From positions 10,658,248 to 10,722,247 of the forward strand of contig JAQFVV010012400.1 of assembly GCA_028023455.1 (NCBI GenBank): DNA of 64,000 nucleotides. Reading direction: 5' to 3'. The DNA comes from Epiperipatus broadwayi (Eukaryota; Onychophora; Udeonychophora; Euonychophora; Peripatidae). Made by a program: the position numbers and the translations under genes. Positions 24,725-35,642 of the stretch are shown in pieces. Numbering within the stretch: the stretch's first letter is position 1; every line of letters begins with the position of its first letter. The notes under the pieces are model-generated. The model was given only the letters and a program-made list of their open reading frames with translations, was not told where the DNA came from and searched no databases.

Positions 24725-27060
24725 CAACACCTCCCCCCTAGCAAAACTAAAAGTCTTTTTTATATAAACTAACAACAATGATTTACTATTAGTTTTTAAA
24801 TGTATACAATAAACCATCTTCACCTAAATATACACAAACATCTATTCTTTTCTTCTTCCTCATCTTCATATATTGGTTAATAATATAATTCTAATGAATT
24901 TTAAATATATTATTAGTATGCTCATCAAAACAAGACAAAATCTATTTACTCCTTTTATTCTCATCTTCTCAATATATTCCCATTATTTCATTATATGTCT
25001 CTAATAAATAACATATCAAAATATCATGACTAACAAAGATTTTAGCTTGCCCAATGTTTATTAATAATGCATCATAAAATACAACTATATCTCTATGTTC
25101 TTTTCATCCCTTACAAAACCAATCAATTACAGTTATTCAAATCTTATGCTAAATTTGAAATTGATCTTTTAGATCTTTATTTCTTTCAGTAACCTCTTTA
25201 ATAATATAACTTCAAATTTATTGTAGTTAAATAACATAATACTTAATACTTAAGATTTCTTGTATAGAAATTAACTAACTCATCGTTTTTATAAAATAAA
25301 ATGATTTAACATTCCTGTTAAAATTATTTAAAACCAAATACCACTAGTTAATATTTAATAGCTATATATGTATTTATCACCTATTATATTTGCACTACCA
25401 AGCAAACAAACATATTTCACTTCTCTAAGTGGCTTCATAATATTCCTATCTTTAGGATCATATAATACTTCATAAGTAACATGAGAAGCTATAAACATAA
25501 ATATTTAACAGATTATTTATCTTTTTATCACATTTCATACTAATACATTATCATCTCATAAATATCACTGTCTTTTTTTAAAAATTATACTTTATTCTCA
25601 TTAAAATATCAAATAGTGATCTCATATATTCTCAATTTAAATATATATAGTTATATTATTATCAACTAATATGGGGTCTAATTCAAATACTAAAACAATG
25701 TGGGAAATAATACTCTAATTTTATTAAATAAATTACATTTATTTGGATGGTGATACTGGATTTAAACCCTGGGTATTGAAGATACCAACTTTAAAATCAC
25801 CTTTTCATATGAGATAAACTAATTAAATGTAAATTAATCTCGAAAATGAGTTGGAGATCAAAATAGTAGAGATACTAAATTTAAAGTCACTTTCAATATT
25901 AAAATAAACTGGCTAAATGTTAACTAAACCTTATTTTAATTTCTTAAGAATGTTGCAATTACATTGTGAGCCTAATTGTTGATAATCATGGCTATTTGGT
26001 TTGAATAGCTTTTGTGAATATCAGGAAAAGTTTTACTGAACATTCAATTTTAGCTTACAATTTATAATTATCATTTAACTTTTCACTGGGAATTTCTTTC
26101 TACCAGATACTCTGCAGTAAGCCTAGAATATATTTCAATTGGTCCTTGACCATCAACTTACATGGGGTTTTGAGCACAATCACCCATCTGCAGTTTAGAC
26201 AACTCCTTAAAGAAAAGGCTGAATCATACAAATATTTTCAATCCACAGTTATCACACATACTAAAACCTTGCATCCTATAACTTATCAAATCATCTATTC
26301 ATCATCACTAGTTAAATTCTCCTGGACAAGTTTCAAAGAATGGGCATTATATATTCCTATAAAATTATCTTTCATTTTCCATTCATTTATAAGTTCATTA
26401 ATTCATTAACCAAATCATGAATCTTTGAGGAAATTATCCCATCCAAATTTATCACAGTATTAAACTGGAAGTAAGCTTTTCCTCTCTCCCTGTAATTTTC
26501 AACTACTTTCCAAATTTCAGAATAAAATAATAGGGAAATCTTACTATTCACCTTATTATCTACTATATAATTATCTTTACTTTAAGTTTCTCATAAAATG
26601 AAATCTTAATCCATCTCTCGGAAGGTTTTTTTTTACTTTTCACTACATTATTATAAACCTTTGCATGGACTGATTGTTTAATTCTTTTCTTGTAAGATAT
26701 ATTTTCTTTTTATTATTATAATAGCTGTGACTCCTTTAATAATCATTTTCCATCTTTCTCTTACTACACAATGTGTGTTTCTATAAATTTGTGTTACAAG
26801 TCAATGATCTACTCTCCAAATTTTCAATTCCTGAAATAACTTTATTTTCCAACCACACTTCATTTATAATTCTCTATCTTTAGCATTTATCTTTTTACTT
26901 TGTTGTAATTGCTTAACATTTGAAAGCTTCATATCTAAGCTTTTCTTCTTATTTATATACTTTATTTCTGCTAAATCATCAGAACAATTTATTCCTATCT
27001 TTTCAAACTTTTCATCATAATTATTGTTTCTAAAAGCATTTGTTCTGATATCCTATAATT
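24725..27060. other. AT-rich region, possibly degraded retroelement interior
   Basis: Minus-strand translation shows short protein-like patches separated by stops, for example around 26400-26530 (FYSEIWKVVENYRERGKAYF). None matches a motif I can name. Plus-strand frame 26146-26409 is probably a shadow. No RT, integrase or protease motif was recognised. Confidence 0.35.
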
Positions 27061-27725
27061 TTATATTGTTATTTTCTTAAATTCTATTTTTATATGACTT
27101 TGAATATCTTTTAATTTGCTTCTTATGTCATTTATCTCTAATCTCGATGCTTTCTGACCATTCGCATGAGATTGCTCAATTTTTATATACCTCCTCTCCA
27201 ATTTTTTATACCCAATTTTATAGTTTTTAACTTCATTGTGCAAATCATTAAGCCTAACTTCTAATATTTTCTGTGACTTATCTGCTTGGTTACTTAATTC
27301 ATTAAATCTGTTCTCATATTTATCATCAGATTCCCTCAACCTAATATCCAAATTATATTTGGACTCATTAAATCTTACATTAGTAGCATTCAATTCATTT
27401 TAAATAAATCTAGCTTATCATTTATGTCTTCTCTTAATTGTCTACTTTGCTTATCAGTTTTATTATTTATACTGTTAGTTCTCTATTTTCTCTACTTATA
27501 TCTTCTTTTAGTTATCTACTTTGATTATCAATTTTATTACTTATTTCTCTATTTTGAACCTCAAACTCATTTATTTTTTTAAACTTATTATTTACATCTT
27601 ATCTTAGTTCTCTATTTTGAATCTCAAATGTATTATTCATTTCTCTCATTTCCATCATTTTCCTAAACATCCCTGAATAATACTTTCAGATTCTGATAAT
27701 GTTTCAACTGTATTGGTTTCCATAA
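27061..27725 (-). pseudogene. Coiled-coil, gag-like reading frame (broken)
   Basis: The minus strand opens with METNTVETLSESES near 27722 and continues, through several stops and frameshifts, into a 110-codon open frame (27061-27393). The translation is rich in Lys, Glu, Asn, Asp and Arg with regularly spaced hydrophobics (EVRLNDLHNEVKNYKIGYKK, then LERRYIKIEQ), so a long coiled coil is predicted. A repetitive 'FEIQNRE.../FEVQNRE' pattern appears in the 5' half. Such N-terminal coiled coils occur in gag-like proteins of LTR retroelements and in LINE ORF1 proteins. No zinc knuckle or capsid signature was seen. Its position between two direct repeats would fit an LTR element, but this is inference. 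Confidence 0.4.
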
Positions 27726-28049
27726 TTGCTTTTTTTTTTATATAGCAAAAAATAATAACCTATTTTTAATCAAAACAAATCATGAATTATAAAGTACTGT
27801 ACCTTGAATTTATTTACTGTTTCATATAAGATATCCGCCCATTCAACCTTCTAGCCATCGACAAAATCTACAAAGGAACAACAATAGCAATGAAATTCTC
27901 TTTCTCTTCCTTTTTTTAAACATAATAAATATATCAGTTTACCTATGTATAAATTACAATCAGTTATAAAACCTTATTAATATATGCATGATGCAATATC
28001 ATATTCTTCTGCATATATATGAGACTCAAATTTCAGTCTTTGATCAACA

Positions 28050-28460
28050 ATGAGTTGGCTGTACCATTTGTAACAGGATAAAAAGGTATCCTACAGGTTT
28101 AGGTAGCATTTTATATCTGAGATGAAAAGATGATGATGAAATAACCTTTATTATCACCCTTAAAGTTAGGTCACCATTTATAATTTATTGGATATGATAG
28201 AGATATGGTAGAATGAACCTGGTTAATTATACCCTGCAAATTGTAATGCCAATTGTAACAGAATAAATATGCGTGTATGCTAACCTCTGTTATAGCCCCA
28301 ATGACTTGGGTGTTTTTGTAATAGATTGAAAGCATGCAATGAAAAATAGTAACTCTAATGTAACCTGAATAAAAATATAATCCAGTTGTTGGTCACCCTA
28401 TGCAAAAAATGAAAATGATTCCTGAAAAAAGTTGGACATCATTTGTAACTGAATAAAATA
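28050..28460 (-). repeat. Degenerate iterated motif 'gttacaaatggt...'
   Basis: On the minus strand a motif of the form TTTATTC.GTTACAAATGGTG.CCAAC recurs about five times (near 28440, 28380, 28255, 28180 and 28065) at irregular spacing of about 50-140 bases. One version reads TGATGTCCAAC. The whole block lies upstream of the coiled-coil frame. It could be an amplified leader segment of a retroelement. The similarity of TGGTGTCCAAC to a lysine-tRNA primer-binding site after C-to-T decay is suggestive only. Confidence 0.35.
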
Positions 28461-29830
28461 TAAGTCAGAGAAAAATAATATTGCTTTTATAATGCCCTTT
28501 GAATAATAACATCATTCATAACACAATAAGTATAATATACTAAGCTAATGAATGTTAATCAATAAATAATCATTCAGTATTTAAACAATCATTTATCTAA
28601 TCACATAGGTGACTGTTAACTCTACTAGAACTAAATAGTGATGATAATCTTTATTATTATCATGATTTTAAATATCATTTTGAAAAAATAAAAAACAAAC
28701 TAAATTATCATTTCAAATACCTCAAACCTAAACCTTACTTAAAATAAATTAAAATAAAGTAATTAAATCAAATATCACTGTTCCAAGACAATGATACATG
28801 CTTAAGATATGTTTCACTTATAATTAAATGAAAATAATAATAAATCATTCAACAAATGAATTCTAATATACCTAATGAATTAAACAGCTTATAATAATAT
28901 AAAATTATACTAAAATTTAATGGTGTTCATATCTAAATAAAATAATTCATGGATAATTTGAGATAATAGTTTTAGTATGTTCTATGAGTTTACAATATTC
29001 ATAATCTCTAAATAAATATATAATCCAATAAGTAATTTTAAATTCTAGTTTAATAAAATGATAAGTAATACTAATTCAGCATGCTATACTCATATATTAA
29101 TTTACTGTTACTAATCATGCCACTTTATAACAAGATAAAATATTTAAAATTGATGTAATATCAATAAACCTATAAGATAATCTTGAATCTATAATATCCA
29201 ATCATACCAGTATATAAAAGAAACAATAGATTTCTATTGGATATTTACTTAAATTAATTAATCATATTAATTTATTTTAAATTTCTTGTAACTAAATTAT
29301 TAAAACTGTATATTATAACAATCAATTCAAAATTATCATTAAAAACATATAAAAGAATTATTAACATTTATTATAATCAAATATGAATATTAAAATTTAA
29401 TATTTAATTGGATTTATATTCTACATCATTCCGACTTATAACAGAACTAGATATACTATTATTAGCCTTATAATTAAATAAGATTAAGATCTTATTGACA
29501 AACTATGAACTCAATATAGTATTCATACAATCAATAATAATTTAGATAAAACATGCAAATATTTGATTATGATTATCATATAAAGTTTATATTCAGTCAG
29601 ATAACAATTATAGTATTCATTACCAAAAAAATAATATAACTTTAACAATTCTGGGATTTTATTTTTTAATTATGTGATAATTATTTCAAATAAATTTTAC
29701 AATATAAATAGTTTATCTTGTCTCACTCAAAGTTTATTAATCAATGAATTCATATTGCACACATGGGTAACAATCAGACAAGTTTATTTGTTTCAAGTGA
29801 AATAAAAATTTATTAATAAATTAATATCAA
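28461..29830. other. AT-rich sequence, nothing recognised
   Basis: Very AT-rich, with neither reading frames nor repeats shared with other parts of the window. Confidence 0.55.
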
Positions 29831-29832
29831 TT

Positions 29833-29910
29833 ACCCCACCCACCCGGGGAGGCCCCACCCCCCCCCTCCCCCCCCCCCCCCCACCCCCCCCACTCCCCCC
29901 CCCCCCCCCG

Positions 29911-29936
<26 letters not shown>
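29833..29936. repeat. C-rich tract followed by (TA)n
   Basis: About 77 bases consist almost entirely of C with a few A, T and G interruptions, abutting an uninterrupted (TA)n of about 26 bases. It is the most GC-skewed segment in the window. The strand could form i-motif or, on the complement, G-quadruplex structures. Length in the assembly may be unreliable. Confidence 0.9.
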
Positions 29937-29941
<5 letters not shown>

Positions 29942-30889
29942 AATAGATTGTAAACAATTAAAATGTATACCTATAATCTAATTGTATTTGCAATAGATCA
30001 TCAAGTGACATTAATTCGATATTTATGTATGTCATTGCCTATTAATCTCTGATTATTTAATATCAAATAAGAAACATATATGTCTATGTAACACAAATGT
30101 GTTGTGAAACATTCATACTTTCCAAGATACAAGAGAGTTTAATATATATATCTTCTTCCATACTTTATATATAAATATATATATATTTAATTAAAGATAT
30201 ATATATACAAAGATGAATCTAGGTTTTTGTTAATAAAATTTAAGGGAACTAAATAAAGTGAATTTTATTGTAATAAAATCTCATTTTTTAACTTCTAATA
30301 TAAGCGATATAACAATTTAATTTAAAATCAATAAATAAAAAAATGAATGTTTTTAAATATTAAAATAAATAGTTAAATTAAAGTTATATATTATTCATCA
30401 ATAAATATCTTAAATTTTAAATGAGGAGAAACATATATATATATAAATGACTCAATAATAATGACGAATATAAACAACAAATGACTTGAATGAGTCTTTA
30501 AATACTGTATTTCCAGAATAAGATCACGCTTCTGATGTCTATTTCAAACTACAAACCAATAGTATGTTTTTGTTCCAGAAAAGATATAATATACTTGTGA
30601 AAACTTTTAAAGTACATTTTATCAATTCCAATGTTTTGTGTATATATCCAAGTTATTCTTTCAAATAATAATTTAGTTTATATGACATTACACACATAAG
30701 TACTGATTTATATTTATGATGATATAAAGAGATGTCCTTTCATGAATAAGTATTATTTCAAAATATTACAAATGGATAGATGCTAGCTTTACATATGACA
30801 ATATGATGAAAAATTCAAATGATTCATATTGGGTAAAATTGATCAATTGATCTAGTAAAATTACACAGGCAGGTAGATACATCTCTTGT
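29937..30889. other. AT-rich sequence, nothing recognised
   Basis: Several short (TA)n tracts; no gene or shared repeat seen. Confidence 0.55.
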
Positions 30890-31900
30890 ACACCTTTTGA
30901 AATTTGTATTCCAACTTTGAAATATAGGTAAAATCCATTTTAAAGGATAAAAATATTCTGATGGTTTACAATGTATTGAAGCAATTTTGATGATTTTTTT
31001 TTGTAATAAAGTGTCATTTTTCCATAAAATTTTCTCTATATACTGCCTCGTTCATGGGCAGACAATGTTGTTTCTTATCTTTCTATTTTGTTCAGTCAAT
31101 TATATACTTTTAAGGTAAATGACATTAACTGTTTATATTTCTTTTATAAAGAATGTAATAAGTGTACTTATATGCAACTATAGAGAAATTTGTTATTTCT
31201 ATAAATTAAATACAGCTTAGCATTTTCGAGCCATAAATTCTCAAAAGCGTTAAGCTGTATTTAATTTATAGAACTAACAAGCTCATTACATTTATTTTAA
31301 GGTAAATAAAAAGAAAATCATATAAAGAAATTTATATATGCTTCCATTTTAAAGCCAAAACAAGAGAGAGAATGAGTTTAAACTATTCAGTTCTATTTAT
31401 AAGATTTTTTCATTGACATCAGTGTAACTATAGCAATCTTCTATATTAATTCATTAAGTGATTTTAGATAGCATTACATAAGTAAAAAAATCTTATTACA
31501 TAATAATAAATAAAAACAATCATTCATTTCACAATTATTATTATATATAATAAATATTTAAGTTTTTAAGATACAAATACTATTTTCCATTCTAACATAA
31601 ATTAAACAATTTACACTACATTTTTAATACATTACACTGGAAGTATATTTTTATATATATTTTCTCAGTATAATATATCATACAAATAAAAAGGACAAAT
31701 TTATTTGAAATATTAAACATGTATTTGTTATTGTTTATAATTTACTATCGTGAATGCAGCAATGAAAATGAAACATATAACAAATGATTAATAATTTCAT
31801 CCAAACTATATGCTTTATTATTTACATATTCTTTGTCCTTTTTAAAATGAATAAAGTCAATTTACAATTTTACCATATAACTTATCTCAAATTTCAGTAG
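30890..31900 (-). repeat. Long direct repeat R, copy 2
   Basis: Matches 23800-24724 in the same orientation with the same ordered landmarks. It is slightly longer because a foldback of about 100 bases (31190-31290) and its flanks are present here and not in copy 1. The minus-strand start MDFTYISKLEYKF parallels MDITYIFKDRIQ of copy 1 but the frame soon closes. Confidence 0.7.
31190..31290. repeat. Foldback nested in repeat R copy 2
   Basis: The arm 'ctataaattaaatacagctta' pairs with its complement near 31252-31273, with a 25-30-base loop. The loop on the minus strand reads TGAGAATTTATGGCTCGAAAATG, that is TGAG-loop-CTCGAAA. Copy 1 of repeat R lacks it, so it inserted after duplication of R or was lost from copy 1. 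Confidence 0.65.
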
Positions 31901-31946
31901 GCATATATATAAAATAAATAAAATGTCCGTTAATTAAAAACAAAAT

Positions 31947-32130
31947 TGTAATTATAATTGAAATAAGAAATTTAATGGTTTACAAACTATTACAAACAAT
32001 CCTTAAATCCACAGAAGTACTTTCGGTTAATTTCTTAAATCTGCCTCAACTGCCATAGTACTTCTGTGGATTTAAGGATTGTTTGTAATAGTTTGTAAGC
32101 CATTAAATTTATTATTTCAATTATAATTAT
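31947..32130. repeat. Near-perfect foldback, arms about 75 bp
   Basis: The arms 31947-32023 and 32056-32130 are reverse complements with only a handful of mismatches around a ~32-base loop. Shared core 'acaatccttaaatccacaga' and its complement. High arm identity points to a young element or to arm homogenisation. No coding sequence. Confidence 0.9.
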
Positions 32131-32247
32131 ATATATATAAACCCATTTACTATTTATATATTAATGTAAATATATAAATAGTAAATATATTTATATATAT
32201 AATTATATATATATAAACCCATTTACTATTTATATATTAATGTAAAT
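32126..32247 (+). repeat. Tandem duplication, period 76 bp
   Basis: The block 'atatataaacccatttacta...ttaatgtaaat' occurs twice, 76 bases apart. Between the copies is a local palindrome built from the same sequence. Likely replication slippage on a hairpin-forming (TA)n segment. Confidence 0.8.
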
Positions 32248-32990
32248 GGCTAAGATTTATTAGTGCAGTTTCAATCTGTAATTTTAAACAGAAGATAATC
32301 AACTCTTTACATATGCAATCTTATTTTCAAAGTCTCTATCTTGTATTTTGGATTGAGAGTTTTTTCACATTTACCAAAAACAATGCAGATTTAATATATC
32401 AATACAATGCATTTGTAAAGGGTTGATTACCTTCTAATTAAAGCTATATATTATTAAAATAGAATAATGATAGTCTATATATTTAATAAAAGTAATAATA
32501 ACTAAAATATTTTGTGTTATTGAACATAAAAGGGCGTGTATATATTATGATTACTTTTGCTCTGTTTGGTTCAATTCAGTGGTTGATAGATGGATTTGAG
32601 AACTCAATATCCATGATTCACAAACCAATCTTGTCACTTTTGGAACTCAAATTTTTTGGATCTCCAAAGCAACAAACTATTAAATAATGTTATTATTATA
32701 TTTAATAGTTCATTTAAAATTATTTAAAATATTTTGCTCTTTAAATATTGCATTCTAACAATAAATAAATTATCAAAAAAATTGTGTCTTTTTTTAAACA
32801 AAAGGAGGGTCAACAAATATGTCACAATATATTATTTTGTTTATCCTGATAAGTTTATTCTAGTGATAGAATGCTAAAAAATTTAGATTAATCTTATTGA
32901 AGTAAAAAAAAATTTAATTTGGTCTTTTAATTGAACTGTTGTTTTCAATTTTCCAGTGTATGATCAAATGTCACATGACCTCATTGAACA
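32248..32990. other. AT-rich sequence, nothing recognised
   Basis: No gene. A short inverted pair involving 'taaagggttgattaccttct' and 'agaagataatcaactcttta' (near 32290-32310 and 32415-32437) forms a weak foldback. Confidence 0.5.
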
Positions 32991-32993
32991 AGT

Positions 32994-33254
32994 GATCATC
33001 ATCATCAACCATTATCAATCCACTGCAGGATGATGATCTCTCCAAGTTCAATCCATCTTTTCCTATCTTTAGCTTCTCTTCTCCACATCACCCCTGCACA
33101 CTTTCTTATTTCATCCATTCATCTCACACGTGGTCTCTTTATGGGTCTTTTACAATCTCTTGGAATTCAGTTTAAGATTTCAATTGTCCATCTATTATCA
33201 TCTCTTCTAGCAATATGTCCAGCCCAACTCCACTTCAGTCTTTTTATTTTCTGA
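32994..33254 (-). mobile_element. RTE-type LINE 3' end, copy 3 (short)
   Basis: Near-identical to the last ~260 bases of copies 1 and 2 on the minus strand, from the LKWSWAGHIARRDDNRW region to the terminal WIDNG codons and the TGA repeat tail at 32998-33010. It is severely 5'-truncated. Target-site duplication is not clear. The plus-strand frame that overlaps it is a shadow. Confidence 0.9.
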
Positions 33255-34390
33255 TAATTCTAATTTGAAAGGCAAAAGAAATAAAATTACAAGTAATCAT
33301 ATATATTTTTTTAATAGATCTGAAAGTAATGTTTATTGAATTTCTATTTTTTCTTATTTATTTATTTGATTGTTTTAATAATTTTTTTTTATAGGTTATC
33401 AACGGTGTGAGGATTTGGAAATGTCAAGTGTCATATATATATATTTCATTTGTTGATTATATATCTTTTTAAATTTATACTGAAATTGATGGCAATTTTC
33501 ATCTTTTCTTTTTTGATAGTTTTGGTGATAGTAAGGTTGTTCCATACCTAGGTAAAGTAATCAATAGTCCAGGGTTCTGGGATTTATGGCACTCCAAGTT
33601 GACAAAGTGTAAAAATTTACAGATTTTTTTTTTATCACCAGAAAACTTTGCTTATTGGAATAGAGTGTGGAGTTCAAAGTAAAAGAATGAAGTAGATAAA
33701 AATGTTTGGGATGCTAAAGAATTCTGGGAAATATTTGTCGTTTTTTAGAGGTTTTATAAGCAGAAGTTTCAGCATTTTTACTTTGAGCTTTACCTTTGGG
33801 TACAAAAAGTTGTATCTTTTATTTGATTTTATTTTACTTTTTTTTTTATATTTTGTTCACTTTCATACATTTGTTTAGCTTATTTTTTTAATATTTTATT
33901 ATTAATATCATTAAGTCGATGTTGATAATATTGAATAACAAATATTATATCAAATTAATTAGGTAAAGTAGCGATATATATATATATATTGAATAGAATA
34001 TTCTACAAATATGCAGACTGCCGTCTATATTATTGTAAAAAGTTGATATTAACTTGGAATATTTTAATAATAATATTAATAATTTAATAGGTCATGTATA
34101 GAACACAATTTCTAAGTTTTTATAAATAAAATTAGAATGTTTTTTTTAATTGCAATTTGATATCTTTAACAATAGTCAAATATAATACATTAATTTGTCC
34201 ATAATGTTGCTTCAGACGCTCCAAAAGTAGTCAGAACACATAGATAATATTAATCAATTTCAACTCAATTGAAATAAGCAATTAATATTAAATAATTATT
34301 TTATTCTAACCAGTTTTTGTCCAATATTCGAACCTTTTCAAGATATAATTTTTTACATAATCACATGTGATGTGATGATGTAATGCACTG
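33255..34390. other. AT-rich sequence, nothing recognised
   Basis: A (TA)n run lies near 33975-33990. A T-run followed by AG at 33383-33395 resembles a splice acceptor but no convincing exon follows. Confidence 0.45.
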
Positions 34391-34429
34391 TGACTTCTCC
34401 TTATATGAAGTTAGGAATCTCTCAGCCAC

Positions 34430-35325
34430 TATGCCCAGAGAAACCTGTTAGCCACTTTACTTTCCCTTTCCATTCCCCATCCTAAGTTTTCCCATATTCT
34501 TCTCTATCCTGCTCCATCCCATTTCCACAACATAATCTTTGTCAACTCCATAGCCTTTATATCTAAATCCCTCTTATCTTTTCCCAAACTCAGCATAAAA
34601 ACCAATAACCCACTTTTTGTATAATCACTTTGTTTATATCCACAACTTCATTATTTGTAACCTTTCTGCTTTCAGGCATTTACATTCAATTAACAGATGC
34701 CTAGTATTTTCTATGCCTTCCTTACACAACTTGCAGACTAAATCACCCACATTTTTTCATTTATGTATATATTCCTTTGTTGCTAAAGTTCCTGTTTGAG
34801 CCTTAAACTGTAAACTACTTTTCTTGCTATTATCATAAATGAACTCGCACCCAATATTCCATTTATTTCTATATATATTTAAACTCTTTTTACTTTCTAT
34901 ACTGGTTCTCCATCTCTCCAACTTCTTATTCTTTATTAATGCATCTATTCTTCTATTCCATTTCTTATTACTATAACATTCAATGATTTTTCTAATACAA
35001 TTATCCACCTTTTGTATAAGTAAATCTTCTGCATACCATATTGCCTTTCTCACCCATCCTATTGCTTGTCCTTTACTCATAACCCAATTAAATACTATTT
35101 TGGCTATTTTCTTATTATCCATAAACTGCAATATACTGAACATTTCCATTTTGATTTTTGAATCTCTCATATAAAAACTTGACCATCCCATTTTTCCTTG
35201 AATTGCCTTTTTTGTTGTCCTCACATCTATATCTAATGCATGTCTTCCTACTTCTCTTTGTACTTTTTCTAAGTTACCTAATATCCCTTTACTAACACAT
35301 AATGTGCCATATGTTAACCCTATTA
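34430..35325 (-). pseudogene. LINE 3' coding end with Cys/His knuckle (second LINE lineage)
   Basis: The minus strand encodes the region downstream of the RT palm in a non-LTR retrotransposon. The open frame extends from about 35320 (VIGLTYGTLCVSKGILGNLE, then VQREVGRHALDI) through QGKMGWSSFYMRDSKIKME to a stop at 34757. That stop is a single-base change: the next codons in the same frame read KNVGDLVCKLCKEGIENTRH then LLIEC, a classic C-x2-C-x8-H-x4-C knuckle. The frame then ends, and a shifted frame continues with IKAMELTKIML. The ensemble 'LYG...L...Q..IGR.AL.....G..GWS.F..R' is typical of one group of invertebrate LINEs. RT and endonuclease are absent. Confidence 0.85.
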
Positions 35326-35499
35326 CACATGATCATTATAATCACAACTATACCATCTAACTTACATATATATAACTAAAATACATTAACCATTTAATAT
35401 TTGATTATACAAGTGTAATTTATATACCTGTAGTTATGTAATTATTTGAAGTCTGTGTTCAAATCCTTTATATAATTATTAATTATATAAATAATACCT

Positions 35500-35642
35500 G
35501 TTATGTATAGAGCTTGCAAGTAAGCTCTTAACAACTTTACAGAATATTCCCAACCCCAGACTGGTATCTTGCTACTGGCTTCCTCAGTAAGTTGCTAGGA
35601 TATTAAATTAGATCATGTGACATATGACTTGATTTCTTTGTA
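35500..35642 (+). repeat. Dispersed repeat family G, copy 1
   Basis: The ~140-base block contains 'tatagagcttgcaagtaagc', 'cccaaccccagac' and 'tagatcatgtgacatatgac'. It recurs at 45655-45835 with some insertions. Function unknown; no structure beyond 'agcttgcaagtaagct' palindrome. Confidence 0.7.

Noticed and set aside
33380-33780. Host exon after a T-rich splice-acceptor-like site
   Set aside because: No frame stays open with convincing composition and no matching donor was identified.
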